This document shows positions 1 through 11,442 of a DNA stretch of 64,000 nucleotides, in pieces. Made by a program: the position numbers and the translations under genes. Positions within the stretch are counted from its first letter, which is position 1. Every line of letters begins with the position of its first letter. The notes beneath the pieces are model-generated. The model saw only the letters and a program-made list of their open reading frames with translations. It ran no database searches and was not told the DNA's origin. The DNA lies in NCBI GenBank assembly GCA_961205875.1, contig OY540821.1, forward strand, positions 14,446,001-14,510,000, written 5' to 3'. The DNA comes from Sialis fuliginosa. Taxonomy: Eukaryota; Arthropoda; Insecta; Megaloptera; Sialidae.

Positions 1-274
1 GCAGACATACAGTCCGTTAACTTTAGCATGTGTTGTTGCTTGAATATATTAATATAACGCTATTTGCACAAAGTAGTTTGTGGAATATATTTTAATACAA
101 ATATTGTATTTAGGTGCAATGTAATATGATAGTTTGATTGTTTATAAACTATATATGCAAGATTCTATTTATTTTCTTATAACTGTGTCATAGTACGAAG
201 GTATATATTTGCAGTTCAATGTTTTTAATATGCAAATGGATGGAATCACATAATAGGTAGTTATTATATATCTC

Positions 275-356
275 AAATCGTTCTCGAGATATATCATCTC
301 AATGTTTTAGTTTTTTCAAATTTTTGGAGAAAAAAGGCCATAACTTTTGAACGGGT
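275..356. repeat. Arm fragment of the fold-back element family
   Basis: The stretch from the TCTCAAATCGTTCTCGAGATAT block to AACTTTTGAACGGG repeats, in the same orientation, the sequence at about 586-672 inside the neighbouring fold-back element. It looks like a leftover arm piece beside copy 1, from an older insertion or a rearrangement. A short tail at 160-210 also resembles 4760-4805. Confidence 0.6.
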
Positions 357-388
357 GGTTATTATTATTATTATTTATGCGTAAATCA

Positions 389-1363
389 AACACTTACACG
401 CTAAATTATAAAACTATAATACTTCTATGTCTTATTTTCTTTTATTTTGGTCGATATTTGTATGACGAGTTGAAGTTCACTGCAGGAAATTTCACTAAAA
501 AATTTCGAATTTTTTATTTCATTAAAAGTATGTTTATTGTATAGAAAATGACGCGAAAAGTAGACTGTTTCAAACCGCAGGTCTGTATCTCAAACCGTTC
601 TCGAGATATAGCCTCTCAAAGTTTCAGTTTTTTCAAATTGTTGGAGAAAAAAGGCCATAACTTTTGAACGCGTGGTCGGAATTGATTTTAGTTGACGGAT
701 TTGGAATCAGCGTGTCAAAATCTATATATTGACATATATAATACCTTAAAACTCGAAAAAAAAATCGAAAAAATTCAAAGGGGTATACCTTAAAAAAATG
801 TCGATTTTTGACCAAATTTTTTTTGTCGAATTTTAAAGTATTATACATGTCACTATATAGATTTTGACACGCTGATTTCAAATCCGTCAACTAAAATCAA
901 TTCCGATCACGCGTTCAAAAGTTATGGCCTTTTTTCTCCAAAAATTTGAAAAAACTAAAACTTTGAGAGGCTATATCTCGAGAACGGTTTGAGATACAGA
1001 CCTGCGGTTTGAAACAGTCAACTTTTCGCGTCATTTTCTATACAATAAACATACTTTTAACGAAATCAAAAATTCGAAATTTTTTAGTGAAATTTCCTGC
1101 AGTGAACTTCAACTTGTCATACAAATATCGACTAAAATACAAGAAAGTAAGACGTAGAGGTATTATAGTTTTATAATTGAGCGTGTAAATTATATTAAAT
1201 GTTATTTTTGACTTAAAAAAATGGTTAAAATGTTTGGGTTGTGCATAAAGATGAATATTCTAATAACATTTTTAAATTATTTATTAACTGAAAACACAGA
1301 TTTGTATTAATTTACTCATAAAGTAAGGGAAGTCCTGCTTCCATGGACGTTTCGCCATTGCTC
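389..1363 (+). mobile_element. Large fold-back (inverted-arm) element, copy 1
   Basis: A left arm (about 389-745) and a right arm (about 838-1190) are inverted copies of each other, including the block GGCCATAACTTTTGAACGCG and its complement. They are separated by an unpaired core of about 90 bases. A non-inverted tail (about 1191-1363) ends in CCATGGACGTTTCGCCATTG. Read on the other strand, the tail tip in sister copies is CAGTGGCGAAGCGTCCATGG, which resembles a hAT terminus. No matching left terminus was found, so the class is uncertain. The core is inverted relative to copies 2 and 3. The ORFs in the arms are by-products of the palindrome. Confidence 0.8.
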
Positions 1364-2240
1364 AAAGTTTATTTTTTCCGTCTCAAAAAATTCACAAAAA
1401 AGCTTAAAGATCAGCCTCCTAATTTGATTTTCCCCTTGGAAAGGTATCATTTACATTTAAAAAGTTTTACTGTATTTTTAATTTTGAAATTCCTTGTATG
1501 AAAAACTGAACTTTCAAGGAACGCTACTGAATTGAATCAATGACAATACAGCTTGAATTTCCGTACACAATTTATAAAACATGCTTAATTAAAACACCGA
1601 TTTTGTTTCTTACAATAATTCGCTTGCACAGCTGTTTCAGCTTTGTTATGTTTTGCATATAATTCATATGAACGTGTCGTATGTTTAGAAAGTCACACAA
1701 GTTATCTTTGAAATTAAATTAGAACTCTTCGTGTATAGAAAACAAATGTAAACTTTACAATCTGATTTGACGTTGTAGGAAGTGCTACATTGAAATAGAG
1801 TCATATACTGAAATAATATTGTATCAGCTGTATGATATTATGTAAATAATTCATACAAGGGATGGAGCTTGTAATTAAACTTGGATTTTCATAAAAACAG
1901 CAGCTTTGAATTCAGTTTCATATCGTATTTGTAAGTATACATGAAAAATCTTATCGTTTTATCTACAAGGAATTAAAAGAGGTACTTATTTTTCAATTTA
2001 TTAACAAATTAATGAAGTATTGAACTGTTAAGTATTTCATTAATAAATAATCTGCTATGCAACTTAATTGTTTTGAACCTGATATATTAATAAACTTAAC
2101 TTCCTCGCGTTTATTTAGAAATTTAAACGTTTATATACATTTTATTATAATATACCATCGTGGTTTTTTTTCGATAAAAATCGAGAAAAAAATAAGAAAT
2201 TATTAATAAAAATTAATAATTGTATATAATACGATCAATA
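1364..2240. other. AT-rich stretch without recognised feature
   Basis: No coding frame, splice-supported exon or bounded repeat was recognised here. Confidence 0.5.
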
Positions 2241-2360
2241 CACAAACAACGTGTTAAAATTATAGCCCGATTGGTTGATTAAAGTTTCAGTAGAAATCCC
2301 ATCAAAATCGGTTCAGTAATTTTAGTATCGGAACAAAAAAACAGACAAACATACAGTAGA
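2241..2360. repeat. Dispersed repeat tail with 'AAAATCGGTTCAGTA' tract
   Basis: The text CATCAAAATCGGTTCAGTAA followed by AACAGACAAACATACAG is the short 'question of orientation' tail seen in many insect interspersed repeats. Relatives occur near 13240, 32470, 40320, 49140 and 50325. The parent element class cannot be decided from this fragment. Confidence 0.5.
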
Positions 2361-2681
2361 TTGAAAAACAGACAAAAATTATAAAAAATATAAAATTGGT
2401 TTATATTTAAAAATTGTAAAATATTTACATTGAACAGTTTTGATAATTTTTAAATTTTCAATCATTTACTTTGATACAAAAAAAAAATTGAAAATAGACG
2501 AAATGTAGAATTCGACGTTTTGGCTACGTAACAGTTTAATTATTTTATTTACTAGAATCTGAAATATTTACTTTTCTTGCAAAATAATACACAGAAATGT
2601 AATTAAAACTGTATCTATTTGTATCAAACTGCATTATAAAAACATCTGCCAAGTAAATGCAGTGCTTCCTTGTGCTAAGAC

Positions 2682-2795
2682 GGATAGACAGACACGGAAC
2701 GAGAAGTGAAAGATCGATTTAAAATTTTTCGTGTCAATCTAAAACGATCACAAAGCTTCTCGTATATTCGATATTGCGAGGAAGCAAAAATTTCA
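2682..2795 (-). repeat. Dispersed repeat family C (GACAGACACGGAACG...)
   Basis: GACAGACACGGAACGAGAAG plus a downstream TATTCGATATTGCGAGGAAGC recurs at 12140-12325 in the same orientation, and at 32351-32535 and 40436-40660 on the opposite strand. All copies are diverged. The family is a short non-coding interspersed repeat carrying a TGTC/GACA tract. Confidence 0.6.
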
Positions 2796-2905
2796 CAAAC
2801 AATTAAAATAAGGTAGAGTTAATGTTTTCATAAAACATAACATCACAACATTTATAAAAATTTGAATAATTCTAAGGTAGAATAAACATATACATTGTGA
2901 AAATT

Positions 2906-3085
2906 TTATGAAAAATCCTGCACAGCAGCCCTGTCGTACTTACTACAAACGTACATACTTCTATATGGGTTGTTAAGGAATCCGTTTGCAGCAGAAGCAA
3001 GTATTTCTGTGACTGTCAAAACAACAATACAGCACAACGGCGGAATCGCAATAAACACATGTCTGCCATGTATCTTACCAGCCGT
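2906..3085 (-). CDS. Possible exon of an unrecognised membrane protein
   Basis: On the - strand a frame stays open for 59 codons to a TAA at 2906-2908, with no ATG near its start. It begins just after an in-frame TAG. The frame contains a hydrophobic run (VFIAIPPLCCIVVLTV) followed by TEILASAANGFLNNPYR. Two good donor-like sites (GTATGT and GTAAGT) occur near its 3' part. The region is visibly richer in G+C than its surroundings. The opposite strand also has an open frame over the same bases, no strong acceptor was found, and no family was recognised. It may be an exon, a pseudo-exon or chance. Confidence 0.28.
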   Translation of the reverse strand, partial: TAGKIHGRHVFIAIPPLCCIVVLTVTEILASAANGFLNNPYRSMYVCSKYDRAAVQDFS

Positions 3086-3265
3086 CTACTTTTGCCATTA
3101 TCTCCAGAGCCGGATTTATTTCATACTATCAGATCTAGTGTCTGTCAAATTGGTATTGTTCAGATGAATATCTCGCTGCCTTCAGCTTGTTTGTTTCATG
3201 TTTCTTATTTACTGGGAAATGGGGTAGTATTGTTTATTCAAAAAATATATATTACATACCAACCT

Positions 3266-3480
3266 ACTAGCTGATACTCGTGACTTCGTTCGCGTTATAT
3301 TATAATAAGATATATATGGTTCACGTGGAATTTAGGTTAGGTAGGAACTGTCACCCATAAATCTGTATCTCAGAACAAAACGATTTTCACGTTATTACAA
3401 ATTTTGCAACGAGCCATAATAACGGAACTCCGTTAGAAATTCTCCTTTTATAATTTTACTAGGGTTATACGAGCTTAATT
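3266..3480 (-). mobile_element. Helitron-like 3' end, reverse orientation
   Basis: Reading the - strand, the sequence ends ...AACGCGAACGAAGTCACGAG...ATCAGCTAGT. It matches in layout the better preserved end at 13195-13392 (CACGCGAACAAAGTCCGCGG...ACAGCTAGT). A CTAG terminus shortly after a small GC-rich hairpin is typical of Helitrons. The interior to about 3480 is degraded and its far limit is uncertain. Confidence 0.45.
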
Positions 3481-4749
3481 CCTCACCTATGTTTGAGCTA
3501 GACAATACTAAATTAACTTAATACATAATGGCATAAGTAATTAACAACAGATAAAACATATATATTTTTATTGTTAACAACCAATTTTTACACTCAAATT
3601 CAAAATGCAAGCTTTTATGTTCTCCTGAAAAATTGGCGTAATGTAACTTATATTTGCCTGATTCTGAGGTACACTAATAAGAAGAAGAAGGTTAGGTAAA
3701 ACAGATTTCTGTTATAATATTCGATAAAACAGGTTGCGTGTACAATTGTCAAACTTCCATTTTTTAATCTAATAAATATTTCGCGATACAATTTTCGGGA
3801 TATTATAAGACCTATGTCCTTTCCCAGGATACAAGAATCTGTGAAAAGGTAACAAATAAAGAGACATATTTTAAAAGAGTTTGAATGTATATATTTCAAA
3901 CTATTTTTCCGGTTTAGTGATTATCACAAAATATAGGTAATGCACATCTTTTGTATATACAATAATAATTTTAAATTTCATGATTGTAAATTTCACCATC
4001 TTGGCTGTAGATAGTTCACAGACATACAGATATACAGATGTAATTGAAATAATGGTCGTACTCGATTAAAAATGTATAATTCCGTTTAGTCTTCTATTAA
4101 TTTTTTTATGATTTCTATACGTTATTATTTAAAATATATAAGTACATAAAAATTTTAAACGAATAAAAAAAATATAATAAATGATAATAAAAAAGTATAA
4201 TATATTTATCAAAATGGATTAAGTTAAATCTCTTTCCACAAATAAATAAATATCTAAAAATATGCATAACAATGTACAAAACCCAAGTGGTCGGACTTGT
4301 ATATATTTATATATATAATTCCGAATGACTATCGGGCGGGAAGTTTTACATCTGAATATAACCATAACGTTAAAAAGAAGCTGGCCTTATTGTTAAAGTT
4401 ACAGGTTGGAATCTAGACTATTGAATCGCTTATTGTCACACATCAAATCCGGTGTGAGAAACAGAATTCTTAAAGCGCGACTTTTCGACGTTTCACGGTA
4501 TCATGAAGTTAGGTATACAATTAATATAAGCACTGAATTTTTGTTCATACCAGTGCAAGTGGGTTATTTTATAACTGACACCTGTCTAAGATAATATGCC
4601 AGTGTTGGACAATACTAAATTATAAATATTTCTTGACATTTGATAATTGCCATTACCGTATCATAATCTATAAACACTTAACTGCAAATTTGATGACAAT
4701 TGGCTAATAGGTGTCAAAATGGTGGACATTTAAACTAATTATTAATTAT
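3481..4749. other. AT-rich stretch with minor repeat fragments
   Basis: Holds a weak echo (CGGTTTAGTGAT...GCACATCT...GTATA, about 3911-3960) of a sequence at 39370-39420. No gene was recognised. An open frame at about 4406-4594 is not supported by splice sites or similarity. Confidence 0.45.
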
Positions 4750-4857
4750 TATATTGTATATTTACGATTCTTTATTTTATAACTTTTGTGTCATGGTACG
4801 AATCATTTTGTAATCATTAACAAGTGTCCATCACTGGGTGCCCATTACTGTGGAAAA
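4750..4857 (+). repeat. Dispersed repeat family D
   Basis: The segment from TTACGATTCTTTATTTTATA through AACTTTTGTGTCATGGTACG to GTGTCCATCACTGGGTGCCC and CATTACTG reappears inverted and diverged at 18630-18728. A short piece also occurs at 160-210. The terminal CAGTAATGG-type end may be a transposon tip. Confidence 0.55.
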
Positions 4858-5690
4858 GAGATGACTATGATTTAAATAGCTTTCAATAAAGCCCCCTTTG
4901 CTTAGAGACACAAGAGAAATGAGACTTGTTTAACAAACAAAAATCCTATCCAACAAGTGAGATACCAAATGAAAGCTAACAACTTAGCAAAAGTGCAATT
5001 CACAATTAATAATATAATTCTCTTTAATAATTAGTTTTATTTTAATTGTCTTAAAAAATACACATAAAAATATATACACATTTTAATGGTACCTATGTTT
5101 CTACTCCTTGACTCAGGTATTAAAATGACTGACTTCTTGACGCGATTAATACTTTTTTGTTGGTGGTCTCATTGACTCCACATCAAGTTTGACGTAGCGA
5201 TACAGTCAGATATCACAAACTGATCCCCTCTTAGAAACAGGTGATACATTTTTTTTAATTATCAGTTACATCATGTGTCATTTATATGGTAAAAAATATT
5301 AAAAGTAAATCTGACTATTGGACATGTATCTTATCATCTCGATTATAATAATATATGAGTACCTACTTTACTCATATCTTCATACATAAAATAATCCATT
5401 CATCGGAAATGCTTTGTTGTACTGAAATATATTTACAAAGAGATTCTAAGAAATAAAATATTATGTAACCTTACAGAAAAATTGGATGCGTTATTAATAG
5501 AACAAGAATGTATTGTAAAGTAATTTTCGTTATGATGTCTGTCTGTCGGTATGTCTCATTTTTATGGAAGAAATCCACATATTTTTGAAAACAAAAATAC
5601 ATTTTTATTCTTTTTTTAAGTATTTTTAAAAAGGTGCGTATAAGTAAAAAATGTTGCAGGTAAATCTTGTAAATAATATTATTATCTATA
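4858..5690. other. No recognised feature
   Basis: AT-rich sequence. The slightly more complex block at 5080-5240 has no frame or repeat that I can identify. Confidence 0.45.
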
Positions 5691-5965
5691 ACACAGCTAC
5701 ATAAAAAAATGTGCGGAGCCAAAAAAGCGACCTATATAGCATTGTAGTATTGGTCGAGCATAGTCGAAATCCAAATTTTTGAAATTTTCTGCTTACCAGT
5801 TTTTTTTATTTGAGCTTGAATTTTTCCAAGTTGGTTAAATCTAAAATTCAAGCCCAAAAAAAACTGGTAAGCAGAAAATTCTAAAAATTTGAATTTAGAC
5901 TATGCTCGACCAATATGCTATATAGGTCGCTTTTTTTGCTCCGCACTTTTTTGTTGTAACTGTGG
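5691..5965. mobile_element. Palindromic MITE, about 275 bp (TA-type)
   Basis: The left half (ACACAGCTACA...GTGCGGAGCCAAAAAAGCGA...) and the right half (...GGTCGCTTTTTTTGCTCCGCAC...TGTAACTGTGG) are inverted copies over roughly 110 bases each, with a short AT-rich centre. TA lies on both sides, consistent with a Tc1/mariner-type MITE. A related left arm occurs at 37567-37730. Confidence 0.7.
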
Positions 5966-7555
5966 TAATTAATGTTTTATTCATTTAATTTTTTTTGTTT
6001 TCTTGGATCTTTGTATTAAAGTAAATAATATAAATTATTATTAATTTAGTTATCAACCAGTAGCTTGATGTCCCCTCCCCCCATTTTTCTAGTCTAACCC
6101 TGAGTCCTTTCTTTGAAAATATAAATATATTTTTTTTGCATTTACCAAGACCTCGTCGGTCTGACGGTACTAATAAATATATACTTAGTAGCTAAGACTA
6201 TACTAATATGCACTTTACAAATTCCACTATGCACATATTCAATTACATTATAATTTATAACGTTAAACTGTGAACAAATTATCAAACTCATAAAGGCATA
6301 ATAGTAATTTTAACAAGTTAACCCTTTTCCATATCATTTAACAACGTAAACTTACCTCTATTATTATTTCCATTTATTATATAGGAAAGTAGCCCAGATA
6401 TGGCGCACAGTGACCCTGATTTGAAAATTTGAGGCGAAAAATAATATATTTGAGATAATAATTACATTATAATCAATAATTTGTACCTGAAATTACCATA
6501 TAATTAAACTCCGTAAAAGATAATGCATCAGAGTACTAGATTATTGAGTATACTTTTTAAAAATGTATCGATTTTTTCGTCACAATGGCTTTCCTCCTTG
6601 ACTGATTCAATTATTACAGTAAATAAAGTTTAACTGCCCCTTTATTTAATTGACTGTACCTAATCAATTTTTGGAAGATTCAAAATAATATATTGTATAA
6701 TATTTCAAAAACTTTTTCAAGTCACAAGCTTGTATATGTAAGTAAAGTTTCTAATTTAAAATTTTCCAAATAGGTAGATATTATTTAGATATACAAGAAT
6801 AATCGATACAAATAAAATTTACCAGAATTCTAAACAGTTCAATCCCGTGCAATTATAAATAAGTATAAAATTATCAGTTTCAACATTTATTTTGGAGATG
6901 AATATAAATGCACGGTAGTAATTGGATGTTGCTGCTGTGCCTGGCAGAGCAAACATATTAATCGTTACTGTAGGGGTACACAATAGGGTAATTTGATAAT
7001 TTGTTTATTTTAAGCATTATAAACTAATAAATTTAATTGTTTGACATTAAAATAAAAACGTATAAGAAAATTATTTATATTTGGACAATATTTTAAATAT
7101 CACGGCCACTGTTCGACGCGGATGGTTCGAAACCAAACTAAAACAACTACTTACCTTCTATATACTTATCAGCATGTTGGAAAATTAATTACCAAATAAT
7201 ACAAGGGGCTATGGTAATGCTATTTCATGCTAAATGTCCATATTTCTCTCTCTAGTCATGTCGGAGTCACATACACCTAAGTTATGTGCTATAAATCTGT
7301 TGGTTGGTCGTTTATATAGGACAAGGCATTCATTAGACCCTTTCATAACCAACGTGTTATACTTAAAGTATATTTGAAATTCATACCTGCAGTATTTTAT
7401 TTTATATTTTGTAATAACATAGCTACATTTAAACATGCTATCTTATTGTAAGTGAAGTTAGTGGAACTATTATTTAAGATAAATTATGCATCGGCCAGCC
7501 ATTCAGATGCCAATGTGAATATCTTCATAAATGAAATAGATCCATACTAATTCAT
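5966..7555. other. AT-rich stretch, no gene recognised
   Basis: A block at 6397-6450 (TAGCCCAGATATGGCG...GTGACCCTGATTTGAAAATT) resembles the ends of common insect MITEs but has no visible partner. A small signal-peptide-like frame near 6909 is too short to call. A B-box-like GGTTCGAAACC occurs near 7124 without an A box. Confidence 0.4.
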
Positions 7556-7740
7556 TCTAATATTATAAATGCGAATGAAATTTTTTGTTGTAACTTTTTC
7601 ACAATTACACTGCTGATCTGATCTTGATGAAATTTTACAGGGATAGCTAACATCCTGAGGAAGAACATAGGCTACTTTGTATCCCAAAAAATTGATTAGA
7701 TAAAAAAATTGTAATTTATACCTACATATATAAAGTTTTA
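7556..7740 (+). mobile_element. Helitron-like 5' end fragment
   Basis: It starts TCTAATATTATAAATGCGAA and continues through 'TTTTACAGGGATAGCTAACATCC' and 'AACATAGGCTACTTTGTATCCC'-like tracts. This is the 5' counterpart of the repeat whose 3' end is seen at 13195-13392. Sequence similarity fades before any CTAG end, so the copy is truncated. Confidence 0.45.
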
Positions 7741-8789
7741 AATCAAAAATTAGTTCCCAGTCTTGTAAAATCCAAGTTGTAATATGTATTCAATTTTTAT
7801 TTTATAACTTCAATCTACCTAATTTAATTTAAATAAATTTCTATGGCTACTGTTTTAAAATTGGCGTGTCCCTTAATACATTTTCCGTAAAATTAATTAA
7901 AATTTAATTGATAAATTTAACAAAAACAATAAACAGAAACTTTACAGATGAAATATTTCAAAATAAGCTCCCTTTTAAATGTTGCACCATTTTGAAATGA
8001 TCGTTTGTATTTCTTAGTTTCTGATTTTAATAACGTTCTACGTTCGCTTGGTATAATCTTTATCGTGTTTTGGGGATAATTTCCATCAAAACCAGAAGTT
8101 CTCAACAAAATTTTGTTATTTTCGTTTTGCTAGTTTTTTTTATTTTATAGGTACGTATATAATAGAATTAATAATAGGAGGTACTTTTGCCTGTATAGAA
8201 AAATGGCCATGTACATGTACAGTACAGTGAAATGCAGAAATGGTCGTCCAGTTTTCATTGAAATTCGCTTATCACAAACTTAGTAGGTTCCTATCATTGG
8301 ATTATTATAATATTTAAATCATTTCTGCATGTACCAAAAAAGACAGATATTTTGAAACATTTGCTAGATAAAGAAGTACTCTTCTTTTATAGTACTAATA
8401 TATATTTGTGCGATTTAATTATTATGTAATCTATTGTATACGTAAATTTTGTGGCAATAAATATTTTATATTCCGAATTTTAGTATTTAAATACGTTAAA
8501 CTTGATGTAATATTAATTATTGAAATGGACGTATATTTGTGTTTTTATTTAGATAACCAATGATGTTTGTCTTAATATTTTGAAATTTGTTGTATGCGAT
8601 TCTGACCTTTAGGATGGCAGACGACTTCTGAAGCCTATAGTATATCTAAACTTATCTGAAAGAATACTAAATATAAGGATGGTTATTCTAGAACATACTG
8701 TATAGTTGATACATTAAATTTAAAAAAATGACATTTAAGTTTATTATTATACATATTTCCCAAACCATTACTCAAAATCAGCGAATTGT
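7741..8789. other. AT-rich stretch, no gene recognised
   Basis: Contains TACAGTGAAATGCAGAAATGG at about 8224, which superficially resembles a Tigger-type tip, and an imperfect inverted partner of its 'TGCAGAAATG' near 8315. Nothing else was recognised. Confidence 0.4.
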
Positions 8790-9055
8790 TGAGACACTTT
8801 GGCGTCACGACTTGTTACAGAGGGTAAATCTGCCCCGGTCCTGAGACACGGGACCGTGTGACAGAAGGTCAACCGAAACCTCGCAAGGACTGTTACCCTT
8901 GTCAGAGCGCGGTTTCCGTAGATTTAGTTCCGATGTTTTGCCGAATATCTCACAGACACTTATATCAGTCGTGCAGTTATAATATTGTTGATGTTGGTAT
9001 GTACGATATAGTGGAACCACTGTATGACGAAGTGCGAGAAAAGGATAAGAAATGA
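8790..9055 (+). CDS. GC-richer coding-like island, unrecognised
   Basis: A block visibly richer in G+C than all neighbouring DNA. On the + strand one frame is open from just after a TAA at 8825-8827 to TGA at 9053-9055. It ends MYDIVEPLYDEVREKDKK and includes PKPRKDCYPC. No ATG begins the frame and no family was recognised. A perfect 6-bp hairpin CGGTCC...GGACCG lies at 8836-8856. A Tigger-like right terminus follows 180 bases downstream, so the island may be transposon-borne, either a decayed coding part or a captured exon. The - strand also has an open frame here, so the orientation is not certain. Confidence 0.3.
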
Positions 9056-9179
9056 TTAAACGGTTTTTAGAAAGAAAAAATAGAAGACCGTTTAAAAAAA
9101 AGTTTTTTTCATTTCATTAGTTATGCGGATATTATATTATTATAAGTGTTATACAATGAAATTAAAATAAATTAGTACA

Positions 9180-9239
9180 TTTTGAACGTGTCAGGATTGG
9201 GACCATGGCAAAAGGGAGCGTTATATCGAAGTTTCACTG
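9180..9239 (+). mobile_element. Pogo/Tigger-like right terminus
   Basis: ATATCGAAGTTTCACTG followed by TA (9240-9241) is the inverse of the CAGTGAAACTTCGATAT terminus type used by pogo/Tigger elements, with TA as target. No matching left end was found upstream, so this is a solitary end. Confidence 0.45.
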
Positions 9240-9241
9240 TA

Positions 9242-11054
9242 CTTATTGAGTGCACATTCACTCATTCAAAAAATAATAACTAACTGAAAGTTAATCGTAC
9301 ATTACAAAGAACGTAATTTTATATCTATTTTAATTTTTTTGAGTGCTAACAGGTAAAACGCATACATATTTTCAAATCAGTTTTACATACAATTTCTATG
9401 TGCATTGAACATGTGCCTGGAAATAAACAAAAAAATGCATTAAAATCACTGTTGTGTGTTTGTGAATTTCTCGATCAATTATTTTCAGCAAATTAATAGA
9501 GCCGTATTGGTTCTGTATAGACGAACCTTCAATTACTGAGAATACAAAACACAAGCACGCCATTTCCATTCAAGTCAATTTAAATTTTTTTGCCAGTGAC
9601 GTCTCATCAATATTTTCATGATTAAAAGTATACCTACACAATTATTTAAAAATATATTACTAGGGTGAAGTGGGGCAAAAATAAACCTTATCGCTAATAT
9701 TGGATATTCTTTATCTTACTAATTTTTACTACATCGTTTTATATATAGTATTCCTTTTTGCTGAGGTGAATTGACCTATTTATTTTTAAATTGAAGTTTC
9801 CAACAGTCCAGTTATTTTATAATAATATTTAATAATAATAAATAATAATTCCTTCAACAACGAAAATAGGTAAATAGTCGACCAAGGGGTGTATGGGTAG
9901 TTTGGGGAAGGGGGGTGGCTGTAAAGGGTAAAATTTATATTTTCGCGAATAAAATCAAAGTGGCTAATTTTAATCAAAAATATTTTTTGTAGCTCTATAT
10001 TAAACCAATAAAAATTGACGTTGTATAATATATGTATGTACATATTATATAAATAATATATTTGAAGCTCGTTTTACATACATATTGTAAATAACTTTTT
10101 TTATAGATAATTTACGTATACTTAATCAATTTCTATATTAACCTAATTTAGCGTAAAACCAATATAAAATGAGAGATTTGCGAAAAAATTGGTTTTTGTA
10201 ATTTTAAACCATAAATAATTCACTACGCGAACATAATTTTGTAATGGGCTTTTTGCACTTTGTTTGTGATGCCAAAATAAAGAGATTTGTAAAAATAATT
10301 CTTCACTAGAAGCAAAATTCTAAAATGGACTATAAATATTTTAACCACTTATAAAAAATATGTATATTATTAAAGTTGGCCGTATCATATTAATTTCAAA
10401 ATACTCGTAGTGCCTACATATAAATATTTTCAGACTGCCTGCCACTGTCTGTCTGATATGCACATCAATAGAAATCACAAAACCATACATTACTAAAGAG
10501 CTATTATATGATTGAACTTCTGTACAATAATGTTGATTGTGCTCAGTCTTTATTTCCATAGAAATACAGGCACCAAAAAAATTCACTGCTCTAGGTGAAA
10601 TAAGAATATTCTTTTTATTTTTGTCTATAGTTTGGTATAAAATATACAATGAATTGGATGGAAAAAAATATTTTGCCAATTGAAACTTTTAGATAACATA
10701 CGCAATATAAAAAAAATAACTCTTTTGGGTCATAGAGTCTTATTGAAAAGTAAATTCTTTAACAAAAAATAGATAGAGATCCTTTCTTACAGGTATAGTG
10801 TTTTGTCAATTATAGTTTAAATATGACATTACATTAGGACGAAACCGAGATGATAGGTACTATTTGAATTTTATCGAGACGAGACTGATTTCCGTTATGA
10901 TTTTTGATTTTGATTGATAAATATGATATATATTTATGAATGACAGTGTATTATGTGTAATATAATAATTCTAGAGAAAGATAACAAAATAGTAAATATC
11001 AACTTGTAAAATTAAAAAAAATAATAATGTTTTATAAGGCCTTAATATACAAGT
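9242..11054. other. AT-rich stretch, low coding evidence
   Basis: On the - strand a 112-codon open frame (10341-10679) contains DKNKKNILISPRAV, faintly recalling the N-terminal strand of serpins, but the rest does not follow that fold. A 57-codon - strand frame near 9435-9570 has a hydrophobic start. Neither is supported well enough to call a gene. Confidence 0.35.
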
Positions 11055-11130
11055 TTTGAGGCTTCCGCGGTGATCTTTATTGACCTAAAACACGAACAAA
11101 TTGACGCAGCTTACATAAGCCAAGATCCCT
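11055..11130 (-). repeat. Fragment of the hammerhead-motif-bearing repeat
   Basis: GAGGCTTCCGCGGTGATCTT at the left and CTTACATAAGCCAAGATCC at the right correspond to GTGGCTTCCACGGTGATCTT and GGATCTTGGCTT...GTAAG at 12743-12790, but in a rearranged orientation. The ribozyme-like core present at 12814-12858 is missing here. Confidence 0.5.
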
Positions 11131-11415
11131 ATTTCAGTGATAATTCATTAACAAAGAAACGTCTATTTGGAATTATTTTTTGTAATTCAAAAAAACTGCG
11201 TAAAAAAATTATATCGACATAAAAACTAATAAAAAATAAATATGGCGTAGTCTTTTTTACCTACATGTATGTAAAATCGCAATTTCTATTTATGATATGC
11301 GTATAATACAAAATTGCATACATCAAAATAAATTTCAACTACGTACAAAGTTTCTAGACAAGCATCAGCATAATAGCATAACAGCTTCAACTCAATATTG
11401 ATTTAAACTGTCTAT

Positions 11416-11442
11416 ACCCTTTACAACCGCCCTGTAAAGGGT
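11416..11442. other. Perfect 10-bp hairpin
   Basis: ACCCTTTACA and TGTAAAGGGT are perfect inverted copies separated by a 7-base loop (ACCGCCC). Function unknown. Confidence 0.5.

Noticed and set aside
633-890. ORFs sharing 'QNLYNDMYNTLK' in fold-back arms (also 21731-21942, 47543-47731)
   Set aside because: The same peptide arises on both strands because the arms are inverted copies. It reflects repeat structure, not a conserved protein.
4406-4594. 62-codon + frame
   Set aside because: No ATG context, splice support or recognisable domain; composition equals the flanks.
7121-7134. tRNA B-box-like GGTTCGAAACC
   Set aside because: No A box at the right distance and no cloverleaf; not a tRNA and not a clear SINE head.
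9435-9575. 57-codon - strand frame with hydrophobic start
   Set aside because: Ends in AT-rich sequence, and the acceptor-like TTTCCAG inside it makes the frame ambiguous.
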